Positions 29,404 to 38,048 of a DNA stretch of 64,000 nucleotides are shown piece by piece. Below the pieces are notes generated by a model. The model worked only from the letters and a program-made list of their open reading frames with translations. It was not told where the DNA came from and did not search any database. Both the position numbers and the translations under genes were made by a program. The stretch's first letter is position 1, and each line of letters begins with the position of its first letter. Where the stretch lies: NCBI RefSeq assembly GCF_000739065.1, contig NZ_CP009149.1, positions 1,435,311 to 1,499,310 of the forward strand. The letters are read 5' to 3'. The DNA comes from Methanocaldococcus bathoardescens. Lineage in GTDB: Archaea; AGJL01; Methanococci; Methanococcales; Methanocaldococcaceae.

Positions 29404-30164
29404 GTTAAAATCAGACCGTTTCGGTATGGAAACTTTAGTTGATTTGTTTGATTTTGGCTTTGCTGTTTTGTTAAAATCAGACCGTTTCGGTATGGAAACA
29501 AATAGATGTCCTAACGATGTGGAAAGGTGTCAATTTTGTTAAAATCAGACCGTTTCGGTATGGAAACAATCTACGTATCTTCTTATATATATACACAACC
29601 AACGTTAAAATCAGACCGTTTCGGTATGGAAACCCCCCACAAGCCCTTTGAAATTATCATTTAATTTGGTTAAAATCAGACCGTTTCGGTATGGAAACCT
29701 TGTCCTTGTCCCGTAGTAGTGTCTTTTATGTGTGTTAAAATCAGACCGTTTCGGTATGGAAACTCTTTTTAATCTTCTCTAAGTCAATCATAAAAACCGT
29801 TAAAATCAGACCGTTTCGGTATGGAAACTCTTTTTAATCTTCTCTAAGTCAATCATAAAAACCGTTAAAATCAGACCGTTTCGGTATGGAAACAGCTACT
29901 GATTATTTTCACTGCTGTTGTTATCATCCCCATCATTGTTAAAATCAGACCGTTTCGGTATGGAAACGCTTTTACCCTCCCCCGACGGCCCCGTGATTGC
30001 GAGGTTAAAATCAGACCGTTTCGGTATGGAAACAATTTTAGCTATTTGATTAACTGAATCCCATTCTTGTTAAAATCAGACCGTTTCGGTATGGAAACAT
30101 AACAATCTTTATCCACGAACAAAAATAATTTATCTGTTAAAATCAGACCGTTTCGGTTTTAAAC
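29404..30164 (+). CRISPR. CRISPR array 2, 12 repeats and 11 spacers
   Basis: Same 30-bp repeat as array 1, starting at 29404, 29470, 29538, 29604, 29669, 29734, 29799, 29864, 29938, 30004, 30069 and 30136. The last copy is degenerate after CGGT (TTTAAAC replaces ATGGAAAC). Spacers are 35-44 bp. Spacers 6 and 7 (29764-29798 and 29829-29863) are identical. Spacer 9 (29968-30003) is 67 percent GC, far above the rest. Confidence 0.99.
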
Positions 30165-30170
30165 TCATCC

Positions 30171-30190
30171 AAAAATAGCTATTTTTTTTT
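30171..30190 (+). terminator. Possible terminator after array 2
   Basis: The palindrome AAAAATAGCTATTTTT begins six bases after the last, degenerate repeat and runs into a nine-T tract. Archaeal termination relies mainly on T-runs; the hairpin is incidental support. Confidence 0.4.
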
Positions 30191-30517
30191 CAAACTGAAC
30201 TTAAATTCCAAAGTTAAGGATAAGTTAGGAATTTTCGAAGTGCATGCCACTGTTTTATAGAGGGTATATTGCCGATTTATAAAAAATAGGCAGTCATTTT
30301 GTATAATAACTAATTAAGGGAACATGTTAAAGAAAGATAAAATGGAAATGAAAAATTATATCCAATAGTTGAAATGTTATCCAAAATAAAAGAGCATATA
30401 CTCTGAACAAAAATATACTTGCATAAGTGTATATTCTGCCACCTTTCCAGTGAAGATAACAAAAGTTATATTCTATAGTTGCCATAACTATGAGTAGAAA
30501 AATAGAGGATGATAGTT
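30191..30517. other. AT-rich region after array 2, no gene recognised
   Basis: No open frame with a ribosome site and no repeat units. Short inverted repeats such as ATAGTT/AACTAT (around 30477-30493) lie just before the small membrane protein gene and may belong to its promoter. Otherwise I see nothing. Confidence 0.5.
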
Positions 30518-30637
30518 ATGGAGTTATCTAACAATGATGTGTTTTTTATTGCCATGGGGATTTATTTGTTCCTATTGTTTGCTATTGCATTTATGACTTA
30601 TAGGTGGGCTAAGAGTGTAAAATTGTCTAAAACATAA
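30518..30637 (+). CDS. Small single-span membrane protein, 39 aa
   Basis: Starts MELSNNDVFFIAMGIYLFLL and continues FAIAFMTYRWAKSVKLSKT. One clear membrane helix (residues about 8-28), acidic outside and basic inside by the positive-inside rule. A GAGGATGAT ribosome-like site lies 5 nt before ATG 30518. It ends two bases before the stop of the oppositely oriented four-helix membrane protein. No function recognised; the clean hydrophobic helix and ribosome site support a real gene. Confidence 0.5.
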   Translation: MELSNNDVFFIAMGIYLFLLFAIAFMTYRWAKSVKLSKT

Positions 30638-30639
30638 TT

Positions 30640-31059
30640 TTAACTATTTTTTATTAGCTTATTTCCTAAAATCCAAAATGTAATTATTCCTATTACTGCT
30701 ATACAACATAATCCAATGGCAATAGCTTTTTTATACACAAATAGGTTGTATGTGCTTAGCAATAGTCCGTAATAGCTATGTTCAATTAGCATATTAAATA
30801 TTTTCCTAACAACATAGTTGTAGAATTCTATTCTATCTTCTATGCTTAGTTGTTTGTAAATGTCAAAGCCATAGCCCAATATAAATTGGAAAGCAAATAA
30901 TAAGCCAATTCCCATAATTACCATGAATATAATGCTTATGTTAGTTGGATACTGCAAGGGCTGGAACATTATACCAATAGCTATAACTAAGTAAGTCATA
31001 AGAGTTAATTTTATTATGGAAATTGTGTTATCTATAAAATAGGTTATTTTATCGTTCAT
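30640..31059 (-). CDS. Small integral membrane protein of unknown function
   Basis: 139 aa with four predicted membrane helices (residues about 17-34, 42-64, 88-108, 112-134) linked by a charged loop GFDIYKQLSIEDRIEFYNYV. I do not recognise the family. GGTGTTGCT precedes ATG 31059. The start lies in one arm of an inverted repeat, ATAGCAACACCA (31057-31068) and TGGTGTTGCTAT (about 31120-31131), which may regulate it. It sits between CRISPR arrays 2 and 3, a place where accessory genes accumulate. Confidence 0.7.
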   Translation of the reverse strand: MNDKITYFIDNTISIIKLTLMTYLVIAIGIMFQPLQYPTNISIIFMVIMGIGLLFAFQFILGYGFDIYKQLSIEDRIEFYNYVVRKIFNMLIEHSYYGLLLSTYNLFVYKKAIAIGLCCIAVIGIITFWILGNKLIKNS

Positions 31060-31200
31060 AGCAACACCATTAGGGGCTTTACCTTTCTATTTTTCTAAGG
31101 GTTTATTTAAAACATAGCATCTGGTGTGGTGTTGCTATTTTCCATTGTTAATGTAATACTTTTATTTTTGCTTAAGTAAACTAAATTGTATGTTATCATA

Positions 31201-31308
31201 CTTAAGAGCTTATTTTTCAATTTTAGGATTTTTAGGAAATTTCATTACGGTGTAGAAAAGCTTAAATATTAAATGAGATAACGTATAAAATAAGCAAAAT
31301 AATGCCCT
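31201..31308 (+). promoter_or_regulatory. Shortened CRISPR leader of array 3
   Basis: About 108 bp that match two separate parts of the long leaders: AAGAGCTTATTTTT...ATTTCA, then directly the array-proximal AAAAGCTTAAATATTA...AATAAGCAAAATAATGCCCT. It looks like a long leader with a large internal deletion that kept the array-proximal 50 bp and its TATA-like element. Confidence 0.75.
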
Positions 31309-31548
31309 GTTAAAATCAGACCGTTACGGTATGGAAACTACGCCCAGTTAAGTGCTATAATTTATGGACTATTAATAGTTGTTAAAATCAGACCGTTACG
31401 GTATGGAAACCCTAATTTTTTTATTATGTATCTTAATTCATTATGAGTTAAAATCAGACCGTTTCGGTATGGAAACGTGTTTTATGAGTTCTTCTGGTGT
31501 GAATGCTGGTGGTTTGTTGTTAAAATCAGACCGTTTCGGTATGGAAAC
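31309..31548 (+). CRISPR. CRISPR array 3, 4 repeats and 3 spacers
   Basis: Repeats at 31309, 31381, 31447 and 31519. The first two carry CCGTTACGG, the last two CCGTTTCGG. The variant is thus on the leader side. After the last repeat comes about 40 bp of spacer-like unique sequence without a closing repeat, then the end of trkH on the other strand. Confidence 0.98.
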
Positions 31549-31604
31549 ATTTTACCATTCAAAGACCATTATAGAGTGTATGGATTAAAATAAAGCGAAA
31601 AAAA

Positions 31605-33035
31605 TCATAAATTCTTACTTTTAACAATTTTTTTAATCTTTAAATATAAAGTGGCAAACAAAACAAGCACTGGGATAATTTCTAATCTACCAATCCACAT
31701 AGCTATAATTCCCGCTATTTTTCCAATTATTGGGGTTTTTAGAGTAACTATGCCTAAAGACATACCTATATTTGAAGTAAAAGAAATAGCATCAAATATT
31801 GCCTCATAAGGGCTGTATCCCAAAGATATAAATGTTAAAGCCATTAAAAATGAAGAAAAGCTGTATAAAAAGAATACAACAAATGCTTCTCTAATTATTC
31901 TATAATCTAAATCAATATTATCAAGATGTTCATGAATTACTGCTGATTTTGGGTAGATAATTTCTTTTATCTCATACCAAAGGGCTTTTAACATAACTAA
32001 AAACCTAATTATCTTAACCCCTCCAGTTGTTGTTCCAGCCCCTCCACCAATCAGCATTAAAAAGATGATTAAGAATAAAGAGAGATTTGAGAGATTGCTA
32101 ATATTTATCGTTGTAAATCCAGTTGATGTCATTGCTGAAACTACTGTAAAGAGAGAATCAATTATTGGGACTTTATCTTTTATTGAAATAATTATTGAAG
32201 TTATTGCTATCACAACTAATGCATACTTTGTTTGAATATCATTGAAATATTTTCCAGTTAATATTCTATGGTGAATAGAGAAAGATATAATCCCTCCAAT
32301 CATCATTATACCAATCATAATAATTTTAGCAAAATCATTGTATGGAAAGCTATAATTGCTTATACTCATTCCTCCAGTGCAAATACCAGTCATTGTTAAA
32401 TTTAAAGCTTCCCAAAAATTCAACCCAGCCAAATACAACAAAAGAATCCCCAAAATAGTATATAAAACATAAATCCACACAATTGTCTTTATTGTTCCTA
32501 TAGCACTTGGCATTATCCTTTCCTGTCTTGCCTCAGATGTATATAATAAATAGGCAACAGTTCCAGACCTTGCTAAAACAAGGGCTGATAAAACCAATAT
32601 CCCAACTCCACCAATCCACTGCTGAAAACTTCTCCAAAATAAAATTGATTTTGGTAGAGATTCAACATCTGGGATTAATGTCATTCCTGTTGTTGTCCAG
32701 GCAGACATGCTTTCATAAACTGCATCAACGTAAGAAAAATAAGGTATTGATAGATATAGTGGGATAGCCCCTATAAATGAAGCAATTAGCCAAGCTAATG
32801 CAGAAGCAATCATAGTGTGATGCAATTTTAAATTCCCTGGTTTGGTAATTTTCTTTAAAATAAACCCAAAAATAGTAAAAAATATCCCAGGAATTAAGAA
32901 ATTAAAAAGAGTATTTTCATTGTAATATATAGAAACTATACAAGGAACTAATGTAAATAGTCCGATAATTTGTATAATTCCCCCCAAAATTTGTAAAATT
33001 CCTTCAACATTTTTTTTCTTAACTACTTTCAACAT
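31605..33035 (-). CDS. trkH: Trk/Ktr-type potassium uptake membrane subunit TrkH
   Basis: 476 aa with 10 or more hydrophobic helices and the four-fold repeated pore loops of the TrkH/KtrB family; SAWTTTGMTL, MTGICTGGMS, SAMTSTGFTT and SFTSNIGMSL are the filter-loop segments, one per repeat. The basic loop GGVKIIRFLVMLKALWYEIKE is typical. It imports K+ together with a TrkA regulator, which is not in the window. AAGGTGAA precedes ATG 33035. Confidence 0.95.
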   Translation of the reverse strand: MLKVVKKKNVEGILQILGGIIQIIGLFTLVPCIVSIYYNENTLFNFLIPGIFFTIFGFILKKITKPGNLKLHHTMIASALAWLIASFIGAIPLYLSIPYFSYVDAVYESMSAWTTTGMTLIPDVESLPKSILFWRSFQQWIGGVGILVLSALVLARSGTVAYLLYTSEARQERIMPSAIGTIKTIVWIYVLYTILGILLLYLAGLNFWEALNLTMTGICTGGMSISNYSFPYNDFAKIIMIGIMMIGGIISFSIHHRILTGKYFNDIQTKYALVVIAITSIIISIKDKVPIIDSLFTVVSAMTSTGFTTINISNLSNLSLFLIIFLMLIGGGAGTTTGGVKIIRFLVMLKALWYEIKEIIYPKSAVIHEHLDNIDLDYRIIREAFVVFFLYSFSSFLMALTFISLGYSPYEAIFDAISFTSNIGMSLGIVTLKTPIIGKIAGIIAMWIGRLEIIPVLVLFATLYLKIKKIVKSKNL

Positions 33036-33062
33036 TTCACCTTAAAAAATAATAAAAGAAAG

Positions 33063-33995
33063 TTATATTCCCTCTTCTAACATATCTTCTTCACTCAATC
33101 CCTCCAATTCAATCATTGTTTTCAATCTTTCAGTGATTATATTTAAACATTTATCAACTGTTTCACTAATCTTTATATTCTCAACTACAGGAATTCCCTT
33201 CTTTTTTGCTGTTTCAACCATATAATCGTTTATCATTCTAATAATTTTGAAGTGTTTTAAATACCTCTCAGTAGGTCTGCTTGAAACTCTCCCCCTTGCA
33301 TAGAATCTCATTTTATGTAACTCCTCATTATAAATTGTTAGCATAATAAAGACAACATGAGAGTTCTCCAAATATTTATCCTTTAAAAGTGTTGGAATTA
33401 GGTGAGTTCCTTCAATAATTACACTCTGCCCCTCAACTAAACATCTATCTATAACTCCCTCTACCCCAGTTAATACAGCTTCAGAATGTCTCTCAAACCC
33501 TTTAATGTATTTGTTGCCTTCATCGTCTCTCAATACTTTCCAAGCTGTATAACTTGATTCGTAAAGTGTAGGGATTAATTCCCTTGAAATAACTTTCCTC
33601 ATAACTTCCCTTATGGAATCAGTTCCAATAACACTCGGAATTCCTAATCTCGATGCAATCTCAAAGGCAATTGTTGAAGTTCCAACCCCACTCGCTCCCC
33701 CAATTAAAATAACTATCGGTCTTCTTCCTAAAACCATTCTCCATAATAGATATTTCTTAGCAACTTCATCATAATTTTTTGAAATTAAATAGTAATAAAC
33801 CCTCCTCCTAAGGTCTGCCTTATCTATAACTCTAATATTTTCTTTTTTTAGCATCTCATATATATCCCAAGCTATTCTATAGGCAATACTTGGTTTTAAT
33901 CCAGCAGCAGTTAGAGACCTCGCTAAAATACCCTTTGAAAATGGCATCTCATAGGATTTTCCCCTCACAATAATATCATTCTGCAAATTCATCAT
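33063..33995 (-). CDS. 2-phosphoglycerate kinase
   Basis: 310 aa P-loop kinase that phosphorylates 2-phosphoglycerate to 2,3-bisphosphoglycerate, the first step to cyclic 2,3-diphosphoglycerate, an osmolyte and thermoprotectant of hyperthermophilic methanogens. An ATP-cone-like N-terminal domain (residues about 1-85, [20 protein letters not shown]) precedes Walker [13 protein letters not shown] near residue 100, then [10 protein letters not shown] and [16 protein letters not shown] lies before two adjacent ATGs (33995, 33992). It forms a leftward run with the DUF2100 and TIGR00300 genes. Confidence 0.93.
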   Translation of the reverse strand: MMNLQNDIIVRGKSYEMPFSKGILARSLTAAGLKPSIAYRIAWDIYEMLKKENIRVIDKADLRRRVYYYLISKNYDEVAKKYLLWRMVLGRRPIVILIGGASGVGTSTIAFEIASRLGIPSVIGTDSIREVMRKVISRELIPTLYESSYTAWKVLRDDEGNKYIKGFERHSEAVLTGVEGVIDRCLVEGQSVIIEGTHLIPTLLKDKYLENSHVVFIMLTIYNEELHKMRFYARGRVSSRPTERYLKHFKIIRMINDYMVETAKKKGIPVVENIKISETVDKCLNIITERLKTMIELEGLSEEDMLEEGI

Positions 33996-34004
33996 TCCAC
34001 CAAA

Positions 34005-34646
34005 CTAATCCAAAATTTCATCAGCATTCAACTTTTCAGCGTTATAGAGTTGTTTAGCTCTCAAATATAAAAGCTCATCCTTATCATCCTCAACAACAAC
34101 AAAAATTTTTTTTAGCTTATATTTTTCTATAAATCTCTCAACATTCTTTCTTGCTATTTCAACCTTTTTCTTCAATCCCTCTAAAGCTTTTTCTGGAATG
34201 CCTATAGCTCTCATATCCTCAATATCTAACATCCCCTCAGTGCATACAACTTTTAAATTAGGATTTTTATTTTTAAGCTTTTTAAATAACTTTTTATTTG
34301 AGACAATGTATAAGGCATCTTCACTAATCTCTTTTTCTTCAAATTCAAATCCAAAGTTTGCTAAAACCTTATTTAAATGTTCTTGGCATTTTATAATCAA
34401 TTTACAGAATTCTTTTGCCTCTTCTTCATTCAACTCATGTTTTGGGGCTTTCTTATATAGGAAATCATCAGCTTCAATCAACAAATAAACTGCCTTTTTA
34501 AATTCCTCAACATTTATCTTTCCAGGTTTTGCATCTTTGTAGGATATTTTTTTATCAACTTTTTCTGTCTTTATCTTAGCTTTTTTTAGCTGAGATATTG
34601 TTGAAATCCCTTTTCTTATCAAATCCTTTGAATATTCAACTCTCAT
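34005..34646 (-). CDS. DUF2100 family archaeal protein
   Basis: 213 aa, lysine- and glutamate-rich, no membrane segment. It matches my memory of the methanogen-specific DUF2100 family, which has no assigned function. Visible segments: [20 protein letters not shown] at the start, [19 protein letters not shown] near residue 135 and [20 protein letters not shown] near the end. Starts ATG 34646, 12 bp after the upstream gene; gap to 2-phosphoglycerate kinase is 9 bp, so the three genes form an operon. Confidence 0.85.
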   Translation of the reverse strand: MRVEYSKDLIRKGISTISQLKKAKIKTEKVDKKISYKDAKPGKINVEEFKKAVYLLIEADDFLYKKAPKHELNEEEAKEFCKLIIKCQEHLNKVLANFGFEFEEKEISEDALYIVSNKKLFKKLKNKNPNLKVVCTEGMLDIEDMRAIGIPEKALEGLKKKVEIARKNVERFIEKYKLKKIFVVVEDDKDELLYLRAKQLYNAEKLNADEILD

Positions 34647-34658
34647 CTTCCCCCTCTA

Positions 34659-35924
34659 TTATTCTCTCTTTTCAGATTCCTTTTCCTTTTCTAATTTTTC
34701 TAATTCTTCAATTAACATTGGTAAGAAAACACCAACATCAGTAACTATTCCTAATGCTTGTGAAGTTCCCCTATCCATCAATTTTGTAACCACTGCTGGG
34801 TTTATATCAACGCAGATTGTCTTAACCCAAGAAGGTAGTAAATTTCCAGTAGCTATTGAGTGTAGCATAGTAGAGAGCATTAAAACCATATCTTTTCCTT
34901 TTAAAAGTTCTCTCATTTTCTCTTGAGCTTTAACAACATCTGTAATAACATCTGGTAATGGGCCGTCATCTCTTATACTTCCAGCTAAGACATAAGGGAC
35001 ATTATTTTTTATACATTCATACATAACTCCTCTATTTAAAATTCCCTGCTCAACCGCATCTTTAATACTCCCTGCTCTCATTATTGTATTTATAGCCCTT
35101 AAATGATGGCTATGTCCTCCTGGAACACTCTTTCCAGTCTTTAAATCAACCCCCAAAGATGTGCCATATAAAACGCTCTCTATGTCATGTGTTGCTAATG
35201 CATTTCCAGCAAATAGTGCTTGGACATAACCCATCCTAATAAGTTTAGCTAAAGCCCATCCAGCTCCGGTGTGGATTATAGCAGGCCCTGCAACAACTAC
35301 TATTCCTCCTTTCCCAGTCTTTCTATATTTTTCTCTAATTTCATACATCTCTTTGGCTATCTTTCTAATAATTGTTTCTTTTGGCTTTTCTGATGAAGCA
35401 TCTGATTTCATAAACTCAAATAATCCTCCAGCTTCCCTTGGTTTTTCTGGTGGGATAACTCTAACTCCTTTATGTCCAACAACAACCAAATCTCCTTTTT
35501 TAATATTTCTAATAGTTTTTACTTCAGCTCTCATTTCATCTGGATAAACAACAATAGCCCCATCCATTTTTTGATTCTCTACCTCTATCCACTTTCCTTT
35601 AAATCTAATGAACGTCTTATGATTAGTTGTTGAATAAAAGCCTTCTGGTAAAACCATATCCTTCTCAGCTGGCTGTAATTCAACTTCTTCAATCTCTGGA
35701 ATCTCAGCCCCTAAATCTTTTAATTCGCTTAATATCTCATCTACATGCCTCTCATCCTTTCCAATAACTAATATCTTTGCATAACTTGGGTCTGTCTTTC
35801 TCTTACCAATTTCAAACTCTAAAACTTTATAATCTCCACCCATATCTAAGATTTTGTCAAAAACCTTAGGTAGGATTAAGCTGTCTATAATATGTCCTCT
35901 CAATTCAATTTCTCTCATAAACAT
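34659..35924 (-). CDS. TIGR00300 (LOR/SDH domain) protein, probable archaeal ornithine cyclodeaminase
   Basis: 421 aa. The N-terminal part ([26 protein letters not shown]) is the LOR/SDH domain found fused to lysine-ketoglutarate reductase/saccharopine dehydrogenase; the C-terminal part has a Rossmann-like segment [17 protein letters not shown] and [12 protein letters not shown]-type residues ([16 protein letters not shown]). A Methanococcus member has been reported to be an ornithine cyclodeaminase giving proline; I rely on memory for that. GAGGGATT precedes ATG 35924; ATG 35918 (MREIELRG) is an alternative. First gene of a three-gene operon. Confidence 0.85.
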   Translation of the reverse strand: MFMREIELRGHIIDSLILPKVFDKILDMGGDYKVLEFEIGKRKTDPSYAKILVIGKDERHVDEILSELKDLGAEIPEIEEVELQPAEKDMVLPEGFYSTTNHKTFIRFKGKWIEVENQKMDGAIVVYPDEMRAEVKTIRNIKKGDLVVVGHKGVRVIPPEKPREAGGLFEFMKSDASSEKPKETIIRKIAKEMYEIREKYRKTGKGGIVVVAGPAIIHTGAGWALAKLIRMGYVQALFAGNALATHDIESVLYGTSLGVDLKTGKSVPGGHSHHLRAINTIMRAGSIKDAVEQGILNRGVMYECIKNNVPYVLAGSIRDDGPLPDVITDVVKAQEKMRELLKGKDMVLMLSTMLHSIATGNLLPSWVKTICVDINPAVVTKLMDRGTSQALGIVTDVGVFLPMLIEELEKLEKEKESEKRE

Positions 35925-35970
35925 GAATAATCCCTCAATAAGTTATTTAGAATATTTAATTAGGAGAAGT

Positions 35971-36072
35971 TATAGTCAATCATCAAATTTTTGATATAAA
36001 TAAGGCAGGTTTAAAACTCTACGGGTTTTTATATATTCATTATAGATAACTTTATTTTGATGATTGACTATA
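35971..36072. mobile_element. 102-bp element with 17-bp perfect terminal inverted repeats
   Basis: TATAGTCAATCATCAAA at 35971-35987 is exactly inverted at 36056-36072. The interior is AT-rich with no coding potential. It lies between divergently transcribed genes. Size and ends fit a MITE; no clear target duplication is visible. It could instead be a large operator, but 68 bp between the arms is long for that. Confidence 0.5.
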
Positions 36073-36165
36073 TTTAACAATTGTGCATCCATCAAAAACC
36101 TTTATATATCATTTTGACAGTTTATCTTAAACCAATTTTTATCAATAATTTAAAGAGGGATAACT

Positions 36166-36480
36166 TTGAATACATTAAGATTTAAAAAAGATAGAGCAAT
36201 AAAAATAAGTGAAGAGCTGTTTCCAGATGAAATATGCGAGAGATGTGGTAGATGTTGTATATTGCATGCTTACAAAACTGAAGAAGGAATTAAAACAATA
36301 TATTGTGAGCATTTAGACCCAGAAACAAAGCTGTGTAAAGTTTATAAAGATAGATTTAAACATGGATGTTTAACAGTGATGGAAGGTATTTTAGCTGGTG
36401 TTTTTCCAAAAGACTGCCCTTACGTTAAAAATTTAAAGAATTATGAAGAACCATGGTTTTATAGGCATTTGAGAGATTAA
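36166..36480 (+). CDS. YkgJ-like CxxCxxxCC cluster-binding protein
   Basis: 104 aa of the zinc/iron-chelating UPF0153/YkgJ type. Cysteine pattern CERCGRCCILH near residue 25, then YCEHLDPETKLCKVYKDRFKHGC and KDCPYV, eight cysteines in all, expected to bind an Fe-S or zinc cluster. The function of the family is unknown. Start is TTG 36166 (MNTLRFKK) after AAAGAGGGATAAC, since no ATG is available. Its stop TAA is the outermost triplet of the following inverted-repeat element. Confidence 0.85.
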   Translation: MNTLRFKKDRAIKISEELFPDEICERCGRCCILHAYKTEEGIKTIYCEHLDPETKLCKVYKDRFKHGCLTVMEGILAGVFPKDCPYVKNLKNYEEPWFYRHLRD

Positions 36481-36574
36481 TAGGACTTTCACAGAAATGA
36501 ATATTTTATTGCATATTGATGCCTAAAGGCATCTAAATGCCTTATTAAATATATAAACTGTGAAAGTCCTATTA
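36478..36574. mobile_element. 97-bp MITE-like element, copy 1
   Basis: Terminal inverted repeats TAATAGGACTTTCACAG (36478-36494) and CTGTGAAAGTCCTATTA (36558-36574), 17 of 17 paired. An inner hairpin GATGCC-TAAA-GGCATC lies at about 36518-36533. The two ends supply the TAA stop codons of both flanking convergent genes, so it sits exactly in the intergenic slot and could act as a two-way terminator. A second copy lies at 42514-42609. Confidence 0.7.
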
Positions 36575-37867
36575 GGATAAAAACTCTTCTATTTTTTCAG
36601 CTAATGTGTCAAATATCCATTCAAACTTTTCGTCATCTCTCTCTAATAAAGTTACTCTAAACCCATTAAGTTGAGAGCAGAATGAAGTTAGAGGAACAAC
36701 ACAAATTCCAGTTGAAGCTAATAAGTAATAGACAAACTTTTTATCAATATTTGCATCCTTTATTTGATTTTCTATAAATTCTCTCAATTTCTCATTTTCT
36801 ATTTTTATTGAATTGTTTCCATTTAAGTAGTTATCTTCAAATACAACAGACATGTAAAATGCTCCATTAGCTCTATTTGCTATAATTCCTTCCAAATCCT
36901 TTAATTTTTTGTAGGCAGTGTTTGACCTTCTTTCAAAGAACTTATTCCTCTCACTTAAATATTTTTTGTAATTTCTATGTCCCATTATTCTTGGAATAGC
37001 CATTTGTGGAAGAGTAGTTGAGCAAACCTCTATCAATTTGGCTTTATAAATGCTATCAACATATCTTTTAAATTCCTCATCTTTATCAGCGTTGTAAATT
37101 TCAATCCATCCACATCTTGCCCCAGGCCATGGAATTTCTTTAGATATTCCTTTTAATGATAAACCACAAACATCATCTATAACTTCACACAATAAATGCT
37201 GTTTCTTTCCATTATAAACTAAATTGCAGTATATCTCATCACAAATAATAAATAAATCATATTCATTGGCTAAATCAACAATCTCATCCAATATTTTTTT
37301 TGGATAGACAGCTCCTGTTGGGTTGTCAGGGTTTATAACTAAAATTCCACTAACTGCTGGATTATATTTAATTCTCTTCTCTAAATCATCAATATCAGGA
37401 TACCAATAATTGTAAGGGTCTAAAAAATAAGTTACCGGTGGTGAGCCAGCGTGAGACGCTTCTGCAGAAGAGTGGGTTGAATATGATGGGGATGGGTTTA
37501 TAACCCTAACTTGCCTCTTCAATAAACCATAAATCTTTGCTATGGCATCCCCTAATCCATTAAAAAATATAATATCTTCAGCAGTTATCTGAACTCCTCC
37601 TTTTTTGTTTGTTTGCTCGGCTAAAAATTCTCGTGTTTCTAATAAACCCTTAGTAGGGCAGTAAGCATAAGAGATATCATCTTTAACAATCTCTGCTATA
37701 ATATCTTTAATCCAATCCGGGATTTTTTCCCCCTTAGCTACTGGGTCTCCTATATTTTCCCAAATTATATTTACTCCAAACTCCTCTATTTTCTTAGCTA
37801 CATCAACAATCTCCCTAATTTCATAACTTAATTCCTTAGCTCCTACATCTATTATAGGGTTCCTCAT
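36572..37867 (-). CDS. Class I/II aminotransferase (aspartate aminotransferase-like)
   Basis: 431 aa PLP enzyme of fold type I. Recognisable are the substrate loop NIGDPVAKGEKIPDW, VINPSPSYSTHSSA, INPDNPTGAVYPK, the Asp/Tyr pair ICDEIYCNLVY and the PLP lysine in SLKGISKEIPWPGARCGW. The substrate cannot be fixed from sequence; the protein looks like what I remember as MJ0001. It reaches its stop in the end of the MITE-like element. Upstream are a TATA box (GTTTATATACTAC on the minus strand) and two 18-bp palindromes on either side of it. Confidence 0.92.
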   Translation of the reverse strand: MRNPIIDVGAKELSYEIREIVDVAKKIEEFGVNIIWENIGDPVAKGEKIPDWIKDIIAEIVKDDISYAYCPTKGLLETREFLAEQTNKKGGVQITAEDIIFFNGLGDAIAKIYGLLKRQVRVINPSPSYSTHSSAEASHAGSPPVTYFLDPYNYWYPDIDDLEKRIKYNPAVSGILVINPDNPTGAVYPKKILDEIVDLANEYDLFIICDEIYCNLVYNGKKQHLLCEVIDDVCGLSLKGISKEIPWPGARCGWIEIYNADKDEEFKRYVDSIYKAKLIEVCSTTLPQMAIPRIMGHRNYKKYLSERNKFFERRSNTAYKKLKDLEGIIANRANGAFYMSVVFEDNYLNGNNSIKIENEKLREFIENQIKDANIDKKFVYYLLASTGICVVPLTSFCSQLNGFRVTLLERDDEKFEWIFDTLAEKIEEFLS

Positions 37868-37878
37868 GTTTTCATCTC

Positions 37879-37896
37879 AAAATAGAACTCTATTTT
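37879..37896. promoter_or_regulatory. Operator-like palindrome 1 upstream of the aminotransferase
   Basis: AAAATAGAACTCTATTTT, an 18-bp palindrome with the two central bases free, lying in the predicted leader of the aminotransferase mRNA, 12 bp before its start codon. Nearly identical to the site at 37954. Confidence 0.55.
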
Positions 37897-37953
37897 TTGT
37901 AAAATTTCAAGTGTAATTTACCATTATTTTAGTAGTATATAAACTTTACTCTT

Positions 37954-37971
37954 AAAATAGAGTTCTATTTT
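37954..37971. promoter_or_regulatory. Operator-like palindrome 2 between aminotransferase and ttuA-like gene
   Basis: AAAATAGAGTTCTATTTT, the reverse complement of the 37879 site. It lies just upstream of the aminotransferase TATA box (about 37936-37945), 75 bp from the first site, and about 78 bp before the start of the thiolase gene on the other strand, so one regulator could act on both. Confidence 0.55.
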
Positions 37972-38048
37972 TTTATATTGTTGAAGTAATATATAGCCTA
38001 AAAACTAAAGTTGCTATATGATAAAAATAACAAATTAACGGTGAAAAC

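Noticed and set aside
31379-31588. 69-aa plus-strand open frame with repeated LKSDRFGMET
   Set aside because: Translation of CRISPR repeats of array 3.
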